A DNA stretch of 64,000 nt from Treponema sp. Its GTDB lineage: Bacteria; Spirochaetota; Spirochaetia; Treponematales; Treponemataceae. The stretch covers positions 18,331-82,330 of the forward strand of contig JAFLSR010000008.1 of the NCBI GenBank assembly GCA_022510845.1, given 5' to 3'. Both the position numbers and the translations under genes were made by a program. The notes under the pieces are model-generated. The model made no database searches. It saw nothing but the letters and a program-made list of their open reading frames with translations, and was not told where the DNA came from. Of this stretch, positions 24,693-32,324 are shown in pieces; within the stretch, counting starts at the first letter, position 1, and the number at the start of each line of letters is the position of its first letter.

Positions 24693-24737
24693 TTTTCCCT
24701 CTTGATAAAAAAATTGCAAAGCGATTTCGCCAAAAAA

Positions 24738-24766
24738 ATTATATCGAAAAATCGCAAAAAATGCAA
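24738..24766 (-). promoter_or_regulatory. Promoter of the UPF0210-putP unit
   Basis: On the minus strand TTGCAT (24766-24761), a 17-base spacer and TATAAT (24743-24738). Confidence 0.65.
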
Positions 24767-24819
24767 GACGCGATTCTTTGAAGATGCGAGTCCGATTTCG
24801 AGGCAAAAATTCAAATCGA

Positions 24820-25608
24820 TTACGATTTTTGTCCGATGAATTTTTCTCGCCATTTGGCGGGTGTCATTTTTACTATGTCTTTGAATTGCCGAATGAAGTG
24901 CTCGGTGTTTGTGTAGCCGCATCGCTCGGCGACATTTGAAATAGGAATCATTGATGAGGAAAGAATCGATTGCGCTTTGGCAACGCGCGCCGATACGACA
25001 TCGGCGATGCAACTTGTAGCGAAAAAATTTTTCCATAATGCGTGAAGATAGCCCGCGCTGATGTGTAGACGGCTCGCCATTTCCGGAACGCGCCATTGAA
25101 TTGAGGGGGAGGCGTAGATTTCGCATCGCAGTTCCACAAGCCGGTTGTAAATTTCTGGCATATTTTTTGCGGAGTCGTTTTCGTCGTTCGCCATAAGCAG
25201 AAGCGTTTCCACCAAATGTGCGAGAATGTTTTCTCTGTTCGGCGACATTCCATAAAATTTCAAACAAATAATGTGAAAAAGAGAATTGAATTCGATTGCC
25301 TTGCTTTCGCCAAGAGGAATCGGTTCGCCAAACGGAAAACTGTTGTAAAGAATTGGCGTGTCGCTTTCAAAATGCATCCAGCTGTCGCAATAAATTTTTT
25401 CACTTTGCGAGGCGTGGTAACGCTGCGCTTGTCCTGGCAAAAAAATCACTACGCATCCTGCCGGAAATTCTTTCCATGCTCCATTCACGAAAAAACGCCC
25501 ACGCGTCTTTGTGAGCAGAAACAAATATTCCGGAAATCCGTTTGGACGGTTAACATCGAATTCCTTGTCGTGTTCGGAATCTTCTCCCATGCGAAGAATC
25601 GAAATCAT
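24820..25608 (-). CDS. AraC-family transcriptional regulator
   Basis: The 262-residue protein has an N-terminal cupin-like sensing region ([38 protein letters not shown]) and a C-terminal pair of helix-turn-helix motifs: [25 protein letters not shown] and [34 protein letters not shown]. Members of this group usually activate sugar-use genes when a sugar binds. It is divergent from the GH53 galactanase gene, which is its most likely target. GGAGGAG lies just before ATG 25608, which decides the start; an in-frame TTG four codons earlier overlaps that site. Confidence 0.9.
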   Translation of the reverse strand: MISILRMGEDSEHDKEFDVNRPNGFPEYLFLLTKTRGRFFVNGAWKEFPAGCVVIFLPGQAQRYHASQSEKIYCDSWMHFESDTPILYNSFPFGEPIPLGESKAIEFNSLFHIICLKFYGMSPNRENILAHLVETLLLMANDENDSAKNMPEIYNRLVELRCEIYASPSIQWRVPEMASRLHISAGYLHALWKNFFATSCIADVVSARVAKAQSILSSSMIPISNVAERCGYTNTEHFIRQFKDIVKMTPAKWREKFIGQKS

Positions 25609-25708
25609 CGTCTCCTCCAAAAAGTCGAGCGCACAAAAATGCGCGACAAAATTTTAACATGAGTTTTTATTTTTTAGATGCCCTCACGGAAACTTATAGT
25701 TATATTCG

Positions 25709-25731
25709 CGAGTTTCGCTGTGCGAAACTCG
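25709..25731. repeat. CGAGTTTYGC hairpin repeat, copy 1
   Basis: CGAGTTTCGC and GCGAAACTCG form a perfect 10-base stem around TGT. The copy at 63639-63661 has the T-A pair where this one has C-G, and both are followed by TAGCAACT and TGTTGCG. Confidence 0.75.
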
Positions 25732-25765
25732 TTAGCAACTTGTTGCGTTGCAAAACTGATATTAG

Positions 25766-25803
25766 AATACATCAATTTAAAAAATATTACAATACATCAA
25801 TTT
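25766..25803. promoter_or_regulatory. Tandem 13-base direct repeats, candidate AraC-type operator
   Basis: AATACATCAATTT occurs at 25766-25778 and again at 25791-25803, 25 bases from start to start, so both copies lie on nearly the same face of the helix. Tandem half-sites are typical for AraC-family regulators; binding is inferred. Confidence 0.5.
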
Positions 25804-25957
25804 TTGATTAGGATAATCCATTGCTATTTTGCCCGTAGCGTTTAAAATGGAAAAGGCGCAGTTGATTTTTATTCGAAAGCGACATTTTAAGAACTGAAAT
25901 TTTCTGCAAGAAGTTGCTCGCACGGCATTTTCAACTACTTTTTTTCAAGGAGTTTTT

Positions 25958-27925
25958 ATGAAAAACAAATTTGCTTTTTTTCCGCTTTTTTTGGTTACAC
26001 TTTTTGCGGCGTGTTCTTCAAAAAAATCCGCGAACAAATCTCGCTTTCCTTTGCCAAAGCAGGCAGAAGAATCTTCAATCTACATTGCGCCTTGCCCGCA
26101 AATTGCAGACGACTTCATTCGCGGAATGGACGCTTCGGCAGTGCTTTCCGTGGAAAAAAGCGGCGCGAAATTTTACGGATTTGACGGCAAAGAACAGGAT
26201 GTGTTTTTGACGCTTGCCCAAGGCGGAATCAACTATGTGCGATTTCGCGTGTGGAACGATCCGTTCGATGAAAACGGAAACGGCTACGGCGGCGGCAACA
26301 ACGATCTTGCCACGGCAATCGAATTGGGAAAACGCGCGACTTCGGCTGGGCTTAAAACTCAGATTGATTTTCACTATTCGGATTTTTGGGCCGACCCAAA
26401 GCGGCAACACGCGCCGAAAGCCTGGCAAGATTTGGACATCGAAAAAAAATCCGCCGCATTGTATGAGTTTACAAAATCCAGTCTGAACAAATTGTTGGAT
26501 GCGGGTGTGGATGTCGCTATGGTTCAAGTGGGAAACGAAATCAACAATGGAATGTCGGGTGAAACAGGCTTCATAAATGTCGCAAAACTTTTGCAAGAAG
26601 GAAGCCGCGCTGTGCGAGAAGTCGCAAAATCGCGCAAGAAAGAAATTTCCGTCGCATTGCATTACACGCACATCAACCTTGAAAATTATCCCGATGAAAT
26701 TTCTCGAATAGCGATGGCATTGAAAAATTTCAAAATCGATTACGACATCATGGGACTTTCGTTCTATCCGTTTTGGGATGGAACAATGGCGAATATGCAG
26801 CGCGTCGTAAAAATGTTCCGAGAAGATTATCAAAAAAAAGTTATGATTGCAGAAACTTCATATCCATTCACATCGGAAGATGGCGATGGTTTTGGCAATG
26901 CGTTCGCGGGAAAAGAAAAAGATTTGGTTCCCGGCTATCCTGCCACGCCGCAAGGACAAGCCCGCGCCGTTCGCGATGTTTGCGCTTTTTCAAATGAGGC
27001 AGGCGCGATGGGAGTTTTCTATTGGGAAGGAACATGGATTCCAGTAGGCAAAGCCACCGAAGACAATTCCGCAAAATGGGAAAAATTCGGAAGCGGCTGG
27101 GCTTCGAGTTATTGCGCGAAATACGATCCCGAAGACGGCGCACTTTATTACGGAGGCGGCTCTTGGGACAATCAGGCGATGTTCGATTTTTATGGCCGCC
27201 CGCTTGAATCGCTCAAAGTTTGGCGTTACTTGCGCTATGGAACGAAATGCCAACTCAAAATCGACTACATTCCTTCCGTGGAAATTTCTTGCGATGTAGG
27301 CGGCACAGTAAATTTGCCGTCCGCCATTCCAGTCATTATGAACGATGGAAAAACCGAGCAAGTCGCCGTGTCTTGGAATCAGGACGATGTGGAAAAAATC
27401 TCCACGCAAAAGGCTGCCGTTTTTTCGGTTGCGGGAAAAGTGGAAGACAAAAATATTTCCGCGCGCTTCGAGGTAAAAAACATAAACCATGCGAAAAATC
27501 CGAGTTTCGAAGAAGCCGACACTTCAATGTGGAAGATAATTTTCCGCGGCGAAAATCCCACTGATTTTCAGAAAAAAGAAGCGGACGCGCATTCCGGAAA
27601 AACGGCATTGCATTTTTATTCGGAACAGGAAATGGATTTTGAAATATCGCAGACTCTGGAAGGCCTTGAAAATGGAATTTATGCCGTATCGCTTTTTGCG
27701 CAAGGCGGAGATGTTTCCAAAAATTCGCGGATGGAAATATTCGCCCATTCCGGCGGAAAGGAAATCAGCGAGCCTTTTATGGTCACCACCTGGGTCGATT
27801 GGAAAAACCCGAAAATCACAGGCATAAAAGTGGACGACGGCAAACTGACATTCGGCGCGCGAATAAAATGCAACGCGAAAGGCTGGGGCACGCTCGATGA
27901 TTTTTCAGTATTTAAAATCGATTGA
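25958..27925 (+). CDS. GH53 arabinogalactan endo-beta-1,4-galactanase lipoprotein
   Basis: The 655-residue enzyme cuts beta-1,4-galactan side chains of pectin. It starts with a lipoprotein signal (lipobox LFAAC, Cys19), so it should be anchored to a membrane. The GH53 barrel spans about residues 50-430: FIRGMDASAVLSVEKSGAKF, YVRFRVWNDPF, acid/base Glu194 in VQVGNEINNGM, LSFYPFWDGT, nucleophile Glu299 in MIAETSYPF and GVFYWEGTW. An Ig-like domain (about 435-520) and a C-terminal beta-sandwich (about 525-655, resembling a carbohydrate-binding module such as CBM61) follow. AAGGAG precedes the ATG. The divergent araC-type gene probably controls it. Transporters for the product are not adjacent. 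Confidence 0.93.
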   Translation: MKNKFAFFPLFLVTLFAACSSKKSANKSRFPLPKQAEESSIYIAPCPQIADDFIRGMDASAVLSVEKSGAKFYGFDGKEQDVFLTLAQGGINYVRFRVWNDPFDENGNGYGGGNNDLATAIELGKRATSAGLKTQIDFHYSDFWADPKRQHAPKAWQDLDIEKKSAALYEFTKSSLNKLLDAGVDVAMVQVGNEINNGMSGETGFINVAKLLQEGSRAVREVAKSRKKEISVALHYTHINLENYPDEISRIAMALKNFKIDYDIMGLSFYPFWDGTMANMQRVVKMFREDYQKKVMIAETSYPFTSEDGDGFGNAFAGKEKDLVPGYPATPQGQARAVRDVCAFSNEAGAMGVFYWEGTWIPVGKATEDNSAKWEKFGSGWASSYCAKYDPEDGALYYGGGSWDNQAMFDFYGRPLESLKVWRYLRYGTKCQLKIDYIPSVEISCDVGGTVNLPSAIPVIMNDGKTEQVAVSWNQDDVEKISTQKAAVFSVAGKVEDKNISARFEVKNINHAKNPSFEEADTSMWKIIFRGENPTDFQKKEADAHSGKTALHFYSEQEMDFEISQTLEGLENGIYAVSLFAQGGDVSKNSRMEIFAHSGGKEISEPFMVTTWVDWKNPKITGIKVDDGKLTFGARIKCNAKGWGTLDDFSVFKID

Positions 27926-27957
27926 TTTTGGAAAATGAAAACCGCGACACAATTTTT

Positions 27958-28069
27958 GCGTGAGGGATGCGCAGGGCTTGTTCTGGCGCGGTGCGCCAGA
28001 ATGAAGTGCAAACGGAACCCGGAGCAGCCCGACCGCTATGCGAATCTTCGATTTGCATAGCGGTCACGC
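27958..28069 (+). repeat. Structured multi-helix element, copy A
   Basis: A closing helix GCGTGA/TCACGC encloses AGGGAT, a perfect 9-base hairpin (TTCTGGCGC, GGT, GCGCCAGAA), the words CGGAACC and AGCCCG, and a long hairpin CCGCTATGC...GCATAGCGG. The same order of helices and words recurs at 63698-63803. It lies between the galactanase stop and the shared terminator. It could be a structured RNA or a DNA repeat. Confidence 0.7.
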
Positions 28070-28076
28070 CCAGAAA

Positions 28077-28109
28077 AAATAAAAAAAGGCAGCAAACGCT
28101 GCCTTTTTT
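28077..28109. terminator. Bidirectional rho-independent terminator
   Basis: GGCAGC, AAAC, GCTGCC with an A-tract on the left and a T-tract on the right separates two convergent genes, the galactanase and the carbohydrate-binding-domain gene. Confidence 0.85.
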
Positions 28110-28112
28110 GCG

Positions 28113-28430
28113 CTATTCAAGCTTTGTGCTTACGACAGAATTATCGGTGCTCGAATAAGGTGCCGGAACATATTTGTCCGCCTTCCAGTCATTCTCCCAT
28201 CGCTTTCCGTCAACCAGATAGCGGAACTGATATTCTTTGTCCGCATCCAGTTCGATTTTGATTGAAAATGTTCCGTCCTTGCCTTTTTTAAGCTGATTTT
28301 CTTTGCTGCTCCAACTGTTGAAGTCGCCTGCAATGTGAATCGTTTGTGCTCCTTGCGCGGCTTCAGGTGAAACTGTGAAAGTGACTTCGCATTTTGAGTT
28401 GTTTTTCAAAAATTTCTTTTTTAGCGGCAT
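28113..28430 (-). CDS. Stand-alone CBM48/AMPK1-type glycogen-binding domain protein
   Basis: The 105-residue protein is a single early-set beta-sandwich like the glycogen-binding domain of AMP-kinase beta subunits and the isoamylase N-terminus: CEVTFTVSPEAAQGAQTIHI, AGDFNSWSSKENQLKKGKDG, KIELDADKEYQFRYLVDGKR, WENDWKADKYVPAPYSSTDN. Tryptophans in FNSW and WENDW are placed as in sugar-binding members. No enzyme domain or signal peptide is present, so it may be a cytoplasmic carbohydrate-binding or adaptor protein; the role is unknown. The start at 28430 follows a GGGGGA site. Confidence 0.88.
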   Translation of the reverse strand: MPLKKKFLKNNSKCEVTFTVSPEAAQGAQTIHIAGDFNSWSSKENQLKKGKDGTFSIKIELDADKEYQFRYLVDGKRWENDWKADKYVPAPYSSTDNSVVSTKLE

Positions 28431-28476
28431 TTTTGATTCCCCCAAAAATTGTAGGCAAAATTCAGCGTTTTGTCTA

Positions 28477-28505
28477 TTGTTTTTAAACTTAAAATATTGT
28501 ATTAT
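28477..28505 (+). promoter_or_regulatory. Promoter of metK
   Basis: TTGTTT (28477-28482), a 17-base spacer and TATTAT (28500-28505). The roughly 105-base leader carries an imperfect 9-base hairpin (CGGCAAGCC / GGTTTGCCG) ending about 25 bases before the ATG; it does not look like a known SAM riboswitch. Confidence 0.55.
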
Positions 28506-28617
28506 ATTTTAAAAATTTGTTCAAGTTTTTTTGCAAAAATTTGACGATTTTTTATTGCGGCAAGCCTCGCGCTCGCTACACACTGGTTTGCCGAAAAATC
28601 ATTTTTAAGGAGTTGCT

Positions 28618-29790
28618 ATGACAAACGAACATTATTTGTTCACCTCGGAATCTGTCAGCGAAGGTCATCCGGACAAAATTTGCGACCAGATTTCCGATGC
28701 AGTCTTGGACGCTTGTCTTGCTAAGGATCCTGAAAGTCATGTTGCCTGCGAGTGCTTTACGACGACAGGAATGGTCCTTGTTGGCGGAGAAATTTCCACC
28801 AAATTCAAAGAGCTTGACATCCAAAAAATTGCCCGCGATACCGCGCGAAAAATCGGCTACACGGACGCCGACTACGGCTTGGACGCCGATTCAATGTCGG
28901 TTGTGAATGTCCTTCACGCGCAGTCGCCCGACATCAATCAGGGCGTTGTGGGAACCGGCTTGAAAGAATTCAAAGGGCAGCAAGGAGCGGGCGATCAGGG
29001 AATGATGTTCGGATTCGCGTGCGATGAAACGCCCGAACTGATGCCTGCGCCGGTCATGTTCGCGCACAAAATTTTATTGAACGCCGCGCAGTTGCGCCAT
29101 TCAAAGAAAATAGAATGGATGCGTCCCGATGCCAAAGCGCAGGTTACGCTTGAATATGAAGGCCACAAGCCAGTTCATATCGATACTGTCGTGCTTTCGC
29201 ATCAGCACCATCCAAATGTCAAGTATGCGCAAATCAAATCCGATTTGATTGAGCGCGTGATAAAGCCTGTCCTCGAACCTACAGGGCTTTTGGACAAAAA
29301 AACGAAATATTTCATAAATCCCACCGGGCAGTTCGTGATTGGTGGCCCGCATGGAGACAGCGGCCTCACCGGTCGAAAAATCATCGTTGACACTTACGGC
29401 GGAATGGGGCGGCATGGAGGCGGCGCGTTCAGCGGAAAAGACCCGAGCAAGGTTGACCGCTCTGCGGCTTACATGGCGCGTTATATCGCCAAAAACATCG
29501 TAGCCGCAAAATTGGCGACTCGCGCGGAAGTGCAGCTTTCCTATGCGATTGGAGTTCCTTTTCCTGTGTCGATTATGGTCAACACGTTCGGCACAGGAAA
29601 ACTTCCTGACAGCAAAATCGCCGCCGCGGTAAAAGAGGTTTTCGATTGCACGCCCGCAGGAATTGTCTCCACATTAAAATTGAAGCGTCCGATTTATTCG
29701 CCTACGTCCGCCTATGGACATTTCGGAAAAAGCGAATTCAGTTGGGAAAAAACCGACAAAATCGCCGCGCTTAAAAATAAAGTAAAATAG
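28618..29790 (+). CDS. metK: S-adenosylmethionine synthetase MetK
   Basis: The 390-residue enzyme makes S-adenosylmethionine from methionine and ATP. Diagnostic motifs are present: [20 protein letters not shown] at the start (ATP-binding His17), [16 protein letters not shown] in the middle, and [20 protein letters not shown] near residue 270. AAGGAG precedes the ATG by six bases. It links the imported methionine (metNIQ at the left of the window) to the many methylases. It is monocistronic and is followed by a series of hairpins. Confidence 0.97.
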   Translation: MTNEHYLFTSESVSEGHPDKICDQISDAVLDACLAKDPESHVACECFTTTGMVLVGGEISTKFKELDIQKIARDTARKIGYTDADYGLDADSMSVVNVLHAQSPDINQGVVGTGLKEFKGQQGAGDQGMMFGFACDETPELMPAPVMFAHKILLNAAQLRHSKKIEWMRPDAKAQVTLEYEGHKPVHIDTVVLSHQHHPNVKYAQIKSDLIERVIKPVLEPTGLLDKKTKYFINPTGQFVIGGPHGDSGLTGRKIIVDTYGGMGRHGGGAFSGKDPSKVDRSAAYMARYIAKNIVAAKLATRAEVQLSYAIGVPFPVSIMVNTFGTGKLPDSKIAAAVKEVFDCTPAGIVSTLKLKRPIYSPTSAYGHFGKSEFSWEKTDKIAALKNKVK

Positions 29791-30030
29791 TTAAACTTAC
29801 CGCTAAAATAGCGCGGCAAGTTTAACTTCGAGAATTTCTGCTTCGCAGAAATTCTCGCTCATTTACATGCCCGATCGCGCGGGCGAATTTTAACTTTTGA
29901 AAAACTGAAGTTTTTCAAAAGTTAAAATTCGGCAATGGCGCGTATTCCACAGCGGGGTGTGCGCCTTTGTCTGTGCCGCAATTTTTGCAATTATAATCGA
30001 AAAAAAAATGCAGCACAAATGTTAGTTTAA
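29791..30030. other. Hairpin-rich intergenic stretch after metK
   Basis: Four inverted repeats follow in a row: TTAAACTT...AAGTTTAA (29791-29825); a perfect 13-base stem CGAGAATTTCTGC, TTC, GCAGAAATTCTCG (29829-29857); GCCCG...CGGGC (about 29869-29884); and a perfect 23-base stem (29884-29906 with 29909-29931). No coding potential is evident. The first may terminate metK; the second is repeated, inverted, near 43226-43254. Confidence 0.75.
29884..29931. repeat. Perfect 23-base-pair hairpin
   Basis: The left arm (CGAATTTTAACTTTTGAAAA then ACT) is exactly complementary to the right arm, leaving two bases between them. It is the longest perfect hairpin I found in the window. Confidence 0.85.
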
Positions 30031-30060
30031 AAAAAACTGTCGCGCCGCGACAGTTTTTTT
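30031..30060. terminator. Rho-independent terminator, right of the hairpin stretch
   Basis: CTGTCGCG and CGCGACAG pair around one base, flanked by an A-tract on the left and a T-tract on the right, so it can stop leftward nth transcription and rightward read-through. Confidence 0.8.
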
Positions 30061-30087
30061 TGTTTCATCCACTCCGCACAGCACTTC

Positions 30088-30720
30088 TTAATTATTTTTG
30101 CGACACAAATCCGCAATTAAGCATTCGTTGCATTTTGGATTTCGCGCAGTGCAAACGTAGCGTCCGTGCAAAATCAAGTGGTGGTGCGCGTGTTTCATAT
30201 ATTTTTGCGGAATGCGTTCCACAAGGCTTTGTTCCACTTGGAGCGGAGTTTTTCCTTCTGCCAAACCGATTTTCGGGCAAATGCGCAAAAGGTGCGTGTC
30301 CACGGGCATAGTCGGTTTTCCAAAAACTACATTTAAAACAACGTTCGCCGTCTTGCGCCCTACGCCCGGAAGCGTTTCCAATTCCTCGCGCGTTTCTGGG
30401 ACTTTTCCGCCGAAATTTTCAACAAGTATTTTGCTCAAAGCCATCACGTGCGCCGCTTTGTTTCTATATAACCCGATAGATTTTATGTAGCCAATCAATT
30501 TTTCTTCGCCGAGCGCGAGCATTTTTTCTGGCGAATCTGCAATTTCGTAGAGCGGCGCGGTCGCCTTGTTCACGCTTTTATCCGTGGCTTGCGCCGAAAG
30601 CACGACGCTCACCAAAAGCGTGTACGGATTTTTCCATTTGAGTTCGGATTGCGGATTCGGATTTTGCGCGGAAAATCTTTCGAAAACTTCGCAGATTTGG
30701 GATTCAGTCAAAAGCCGCAT
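30088..30720 (-). CDS. nth: Endonuclease III (DNA glycosylase/AP lyase) Nth
   Basis: The 210-residue enzyme removes oxidised pyrimidines from DNA. It has the helix-hairpin-helix LPGVGRKTANVVL with catalytic Lys123, the catalytic Asp141 in MPVDTHLLR, and a C-terminal iron-sulfur cluster, Cys190-x6-Cys197-x2-Cys200-x5-Cys206. It starts at ATG 30720; an upstream in-frame extension lacks homology and would overlap the divergent promoter. No Shine-Dalgarno is visible; an AATAAT box ends six bases before the ATG, suggesting leaderless translation. Confidence 0.95.
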   Translation of the reverse strand: MRLLTESQICEVFERFSAQNPNPQSELKWKNPYTLLVSVVLSAQATDKSVNKATAPLYEIADSPEKMLALGEEKLIGYIKSIGLYRNKAAHVMALSKILVENFGGKVPETREELETLPGVGRKTANVVLNVVFGKPTMPVDTHLLRICPKIGLAEGKTPLQVEQSLVERIPQKYMKHAHHHLILHGRYVCTARNPKCNECLIADLCRKNN

Positions 30721-30726
30721 GAACGA

Positions 30727-30756
30727 ATTATTGCACAAATTGATTTTCGTTGTCAA
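30727..30756 (-). promoter_or_regulatory. Promoter of nth, start at the ATG
   Basis: On the minus strand TTGACA (30756-30751), an 18-base spacer and AATAAT (30732-30727). The start codon is six bases further. Confidence 0.65.
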
Positions 30757-30811
30757 GTTAAGAATTCGCGGACTTGTGCCCTTATTTTCGCTTTTTTTAT
30801 CAAAAATTCGC

Positions 30812-30840
30812 TTGACACTATTGCAGAATTTCTGTAAAAT
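30812..30840 (+). promoter_or_regulatory. Strong promoter of the tRNA-Thr–rpmG–tRNA-Trp–secE–nusG–rpl–rpo block
   Basis: A consensus TTGACA (30812-30817), a 17-base spacer and TAAAAT (30835-30840). The start should be near 30847, about 46 bases before the tRNA. Confidence 0.85.
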
Positions 30841-30892
30841 CATAAAACACTAAAAATCGGCGCAGAATCGCGTCGTTTTGTTTTGCGTTTTC

Positions 30893-30965
30893 GCCCTTGT
30901 AGCTCAGCCGGTAGAGCGCAGCCATGGTAAGGCTGAGGTCTGCGGTTCGATCCCGCACGGGGGCT
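30893..30965 (+). tRNA. tRNA-Thr (anticodon GGT)
   Basis: A 73-base cloverleaf: acceptor GCCCTTG/CGGGGGC with G-U pairs, D-arm with GTAGAGC, anticodon arm CAGCC-ATGGTAA-GGCTG giving anticodon GGT, and T-arm TGCGG-TTCGATC-CCGCA. CCA is not encoded. It starts the block and is followed 36 bases later by rpmG. Confidence 0.97.
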
Positions 30966-31001
30966 TTGAAAGGCTTGGTTTGAATTTTCGAGGAGTTTTT
31001 T

Positions 31002-31178
31002 ATGGCAAGCAAGAAAAAAGGAGCGGTGGAAATCATCGCGTTGCAATGCAGCGAATGCAAGCGCAGAAATTATACTACTTACAAAAACCGCAAGAACATT
31101 CAGGGCAAATTGGAGTTGAACAAGTATTGCCCGTTTGACCGCAAGCACACGCTCCACAAAGAAACTAAAGTAAAATAA
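31002..31178 (+). CDS. rpmG: 50S ribosomal protein L33
   Basis: The 58-residue protein reads as L33: [37 protein letters not shown] and [18 protein letters not shown] precedes the ATG. The first zinc pair Cys16-x2-Cys19 (CSEC) is present, but the second pair is broken: KYCPFDRKH has Asp46 where zinc-binding L33 has Cys. The protein is therefore halfway between the C+ and C- forms and probably does not hold zinc. It lies between two tRNA genes and is likely cut out of the same transcript. Confidence 0.95.
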   Translation: MASKKKGAVEIIALQCSECKRRNYTTYKNRKNIQGKLELNKYCPFDRKHTLHKETKVK

Positions 31179-31354
31179 GTGTTTTTGCGAATTTGTTCGC
31201 AAATTTTGCTGGTTTTTCCGTGAAAACGGCGAAAATGCGTGTCTTTTTGAGAAAAATCGGTTTCCAAAAAGACGTGTGGTTTGTGCGTGCGCTTGCATCG
31301 TGCAAACTTTTGTCGGATTGTGGATTTTTTTTCGGATTTCGATTCGAATATTTT

Positions 31355-31427
31355 AGGGCGGTAGTTCAGTTGGTAGAGCACCGGTCTCCAAAACCGGCTG
31401 TCGCGGGTTCGAGTCCTGCCCGCCCTG
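31355..31427 (+). tRNA. tRNA-Trp (anticodon CCA)
   Basis: A 73-base cloverleaf: acceptor AGGGCGG/CCGCCCT with discriminator G, D-arm GTTC...GAGC, anticodon arm CCGGT-CTCCAAA-ACCGG with anticodon CCA, T-arm with GGTTCGAGTCC. It lies 15 bases before secE, as in many bacteria. Confidence 0.97.
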
Positions 31428-31442
31428 CTTTTTGAGGAAGTT

Positions 31443-31625
31443 ATGGCGAAAATTTTTGGTTTTTTCAATGAATGCGTTCACGAATTGAAGTTAGTGGCGT
31501 GGCCTCCGCGCGACCATGTTTTGTCTAGCGTCAAAGTTGTGATAATTTCTACGATTATCATAGCCGTGGTTTTGGGCGCGTTGGATCTTGGTTTTACCGA
31601 GCTTTTCCGCCTTTTGATGAAATAG
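31443..31625 (+). CDS. secE: Preprotein translocase subunit SecE
   Basis: The 60-residue protein has the SecE core: a short amphipathic helix FNECVHELKLVAWPPRD and one membrane span (about residues 27-50, VKVVIISTIIIAVVLGALDLGF). It is the clamp that holds SecY together in the plasma membrane channel. GAGGAAG lies before the ATG. It has the single-span form usual outside proteobacteria and is followed by nusG 9 bases later. Confidence 0.95.
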   Translation: MAKIFGFFNECVHELKLVAWPPRDHVLSSVKVVIISTIIIAVVLGALDLGFTELFRLLMK

Positions 31626-31634
31626 GGAAAAAAT

Positions 31635-32198
31635 ATGTCGAGCGCTTGGTACATTCTTCATACTTACGCGGCCTATGAAGCAAAAATCGCGCGTACAGTT
31701 CAGCGTATGCTGGAAACTGGCGAACTTGATTCAAATGTCGTAAAAAGCATCAAAGTTCCCGAAGAAGAGATAGTCGAAATCAAAGACGGCAAAAAGAAAA
31801 CGCGAAAAACAAAAATCCTTCCCAGTTATGTTATGATGGAATTGGATTTGCCGGATTTGGGCTGGAAGGACACTTGCGCGAAAATCCGCCGGATTCAAGG
31901 CGTGAACGGATTCGTTGGCACGAAGCCCAACGAGCGTCCGCGCCCGATTCCCGTGGAAGAAGCCAAGCGGATGCTCGCGCGCGCAGGCGAAATCAAAGGC
32001 GAAAAAGTCGTCCGCGTCAAGCAGAGTTATGCCGTGGGCGATGTCGTCAAAATCATGGAAGGACCTTTTGCCACGTTTGAAGGAACTGTCGAAAAAATCG
32101 AAGACGGCAAGGACAAACTCACCGTCAATGTCCAGATTTTCGGCCGCGCCACTCCGGTAGAAGTGAGCATGACCCAGGTGGAAAAATCTGTAAAATAA
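31635..32198 (+). CDS. nusG: Transcription termination/antitermination factor NusG
   Basis: The 187-residue protein has the NGN domain (SSAWYILHTYAAYEAKIART, RRIQGVNGFVGTKPNERPRP) and the C-terminal KOW domain (SYAVGDVVKIMEGPFATFEGTVEKI, KLTVNVQIFGRATPVEVSMTQVEKS). It binds RNA polymerase and affects pausing and coupling to ribosomes. The region between (about 45-65) has a basic and acidic insert EEEIVEIKDGKKKTRKTK. It follows secE closely and precedes rplK, the usual order. Confidence 0.96.
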   Translation: MSSAWYILHTYAAYEAKIARTVQRMLETGELDSNVVKSIKVPEEEIVEIKDGKKKTRKTKILPSYVMMELDLPDLGWKDTCAKIRRIQGVNGFVGTKPNERPRPIPVEEAKRMLARAGEIKGEKVVRVKQSYAVGDVVKIMEGPFATFEGTVEKIEDGKDKLTVNVQIFGRATPVEVSMTQVEKSVK

Positions 32199-32324
32199 TT
32201 TGACAAAATTCCGCGTATTTTGCCGAATGCGCGGTTTGGGCGACGCAAGCCGCCTATTTTGGGAGGAAAGCAGCCGTCCGTTGGAAGAGGACTTTCCGCT
32301 AATACCAAATTTTAGGAGTAAAAA

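Larger units (their letters stand above)
25609..25957. other. Divergent regulatory gap between the araC-type gene and the galactanase gene
   Basis: This gene-free 349-base stretch holds a hairpin repeat (25709-25731) followed by the word GCAACTTGTTGC, two direct repeats (25766-25803), and A/T-rich DNA. Promoter boxes are not clear, as expected where an activator is needed. Confidence 0.6.

Noticed and set aside
28512..28617. SAM-responsive riboswitch before metK
   Set aside because: Only one imperfect hairpin fits; the conserved cores of known SAM riboswitches are not visible.
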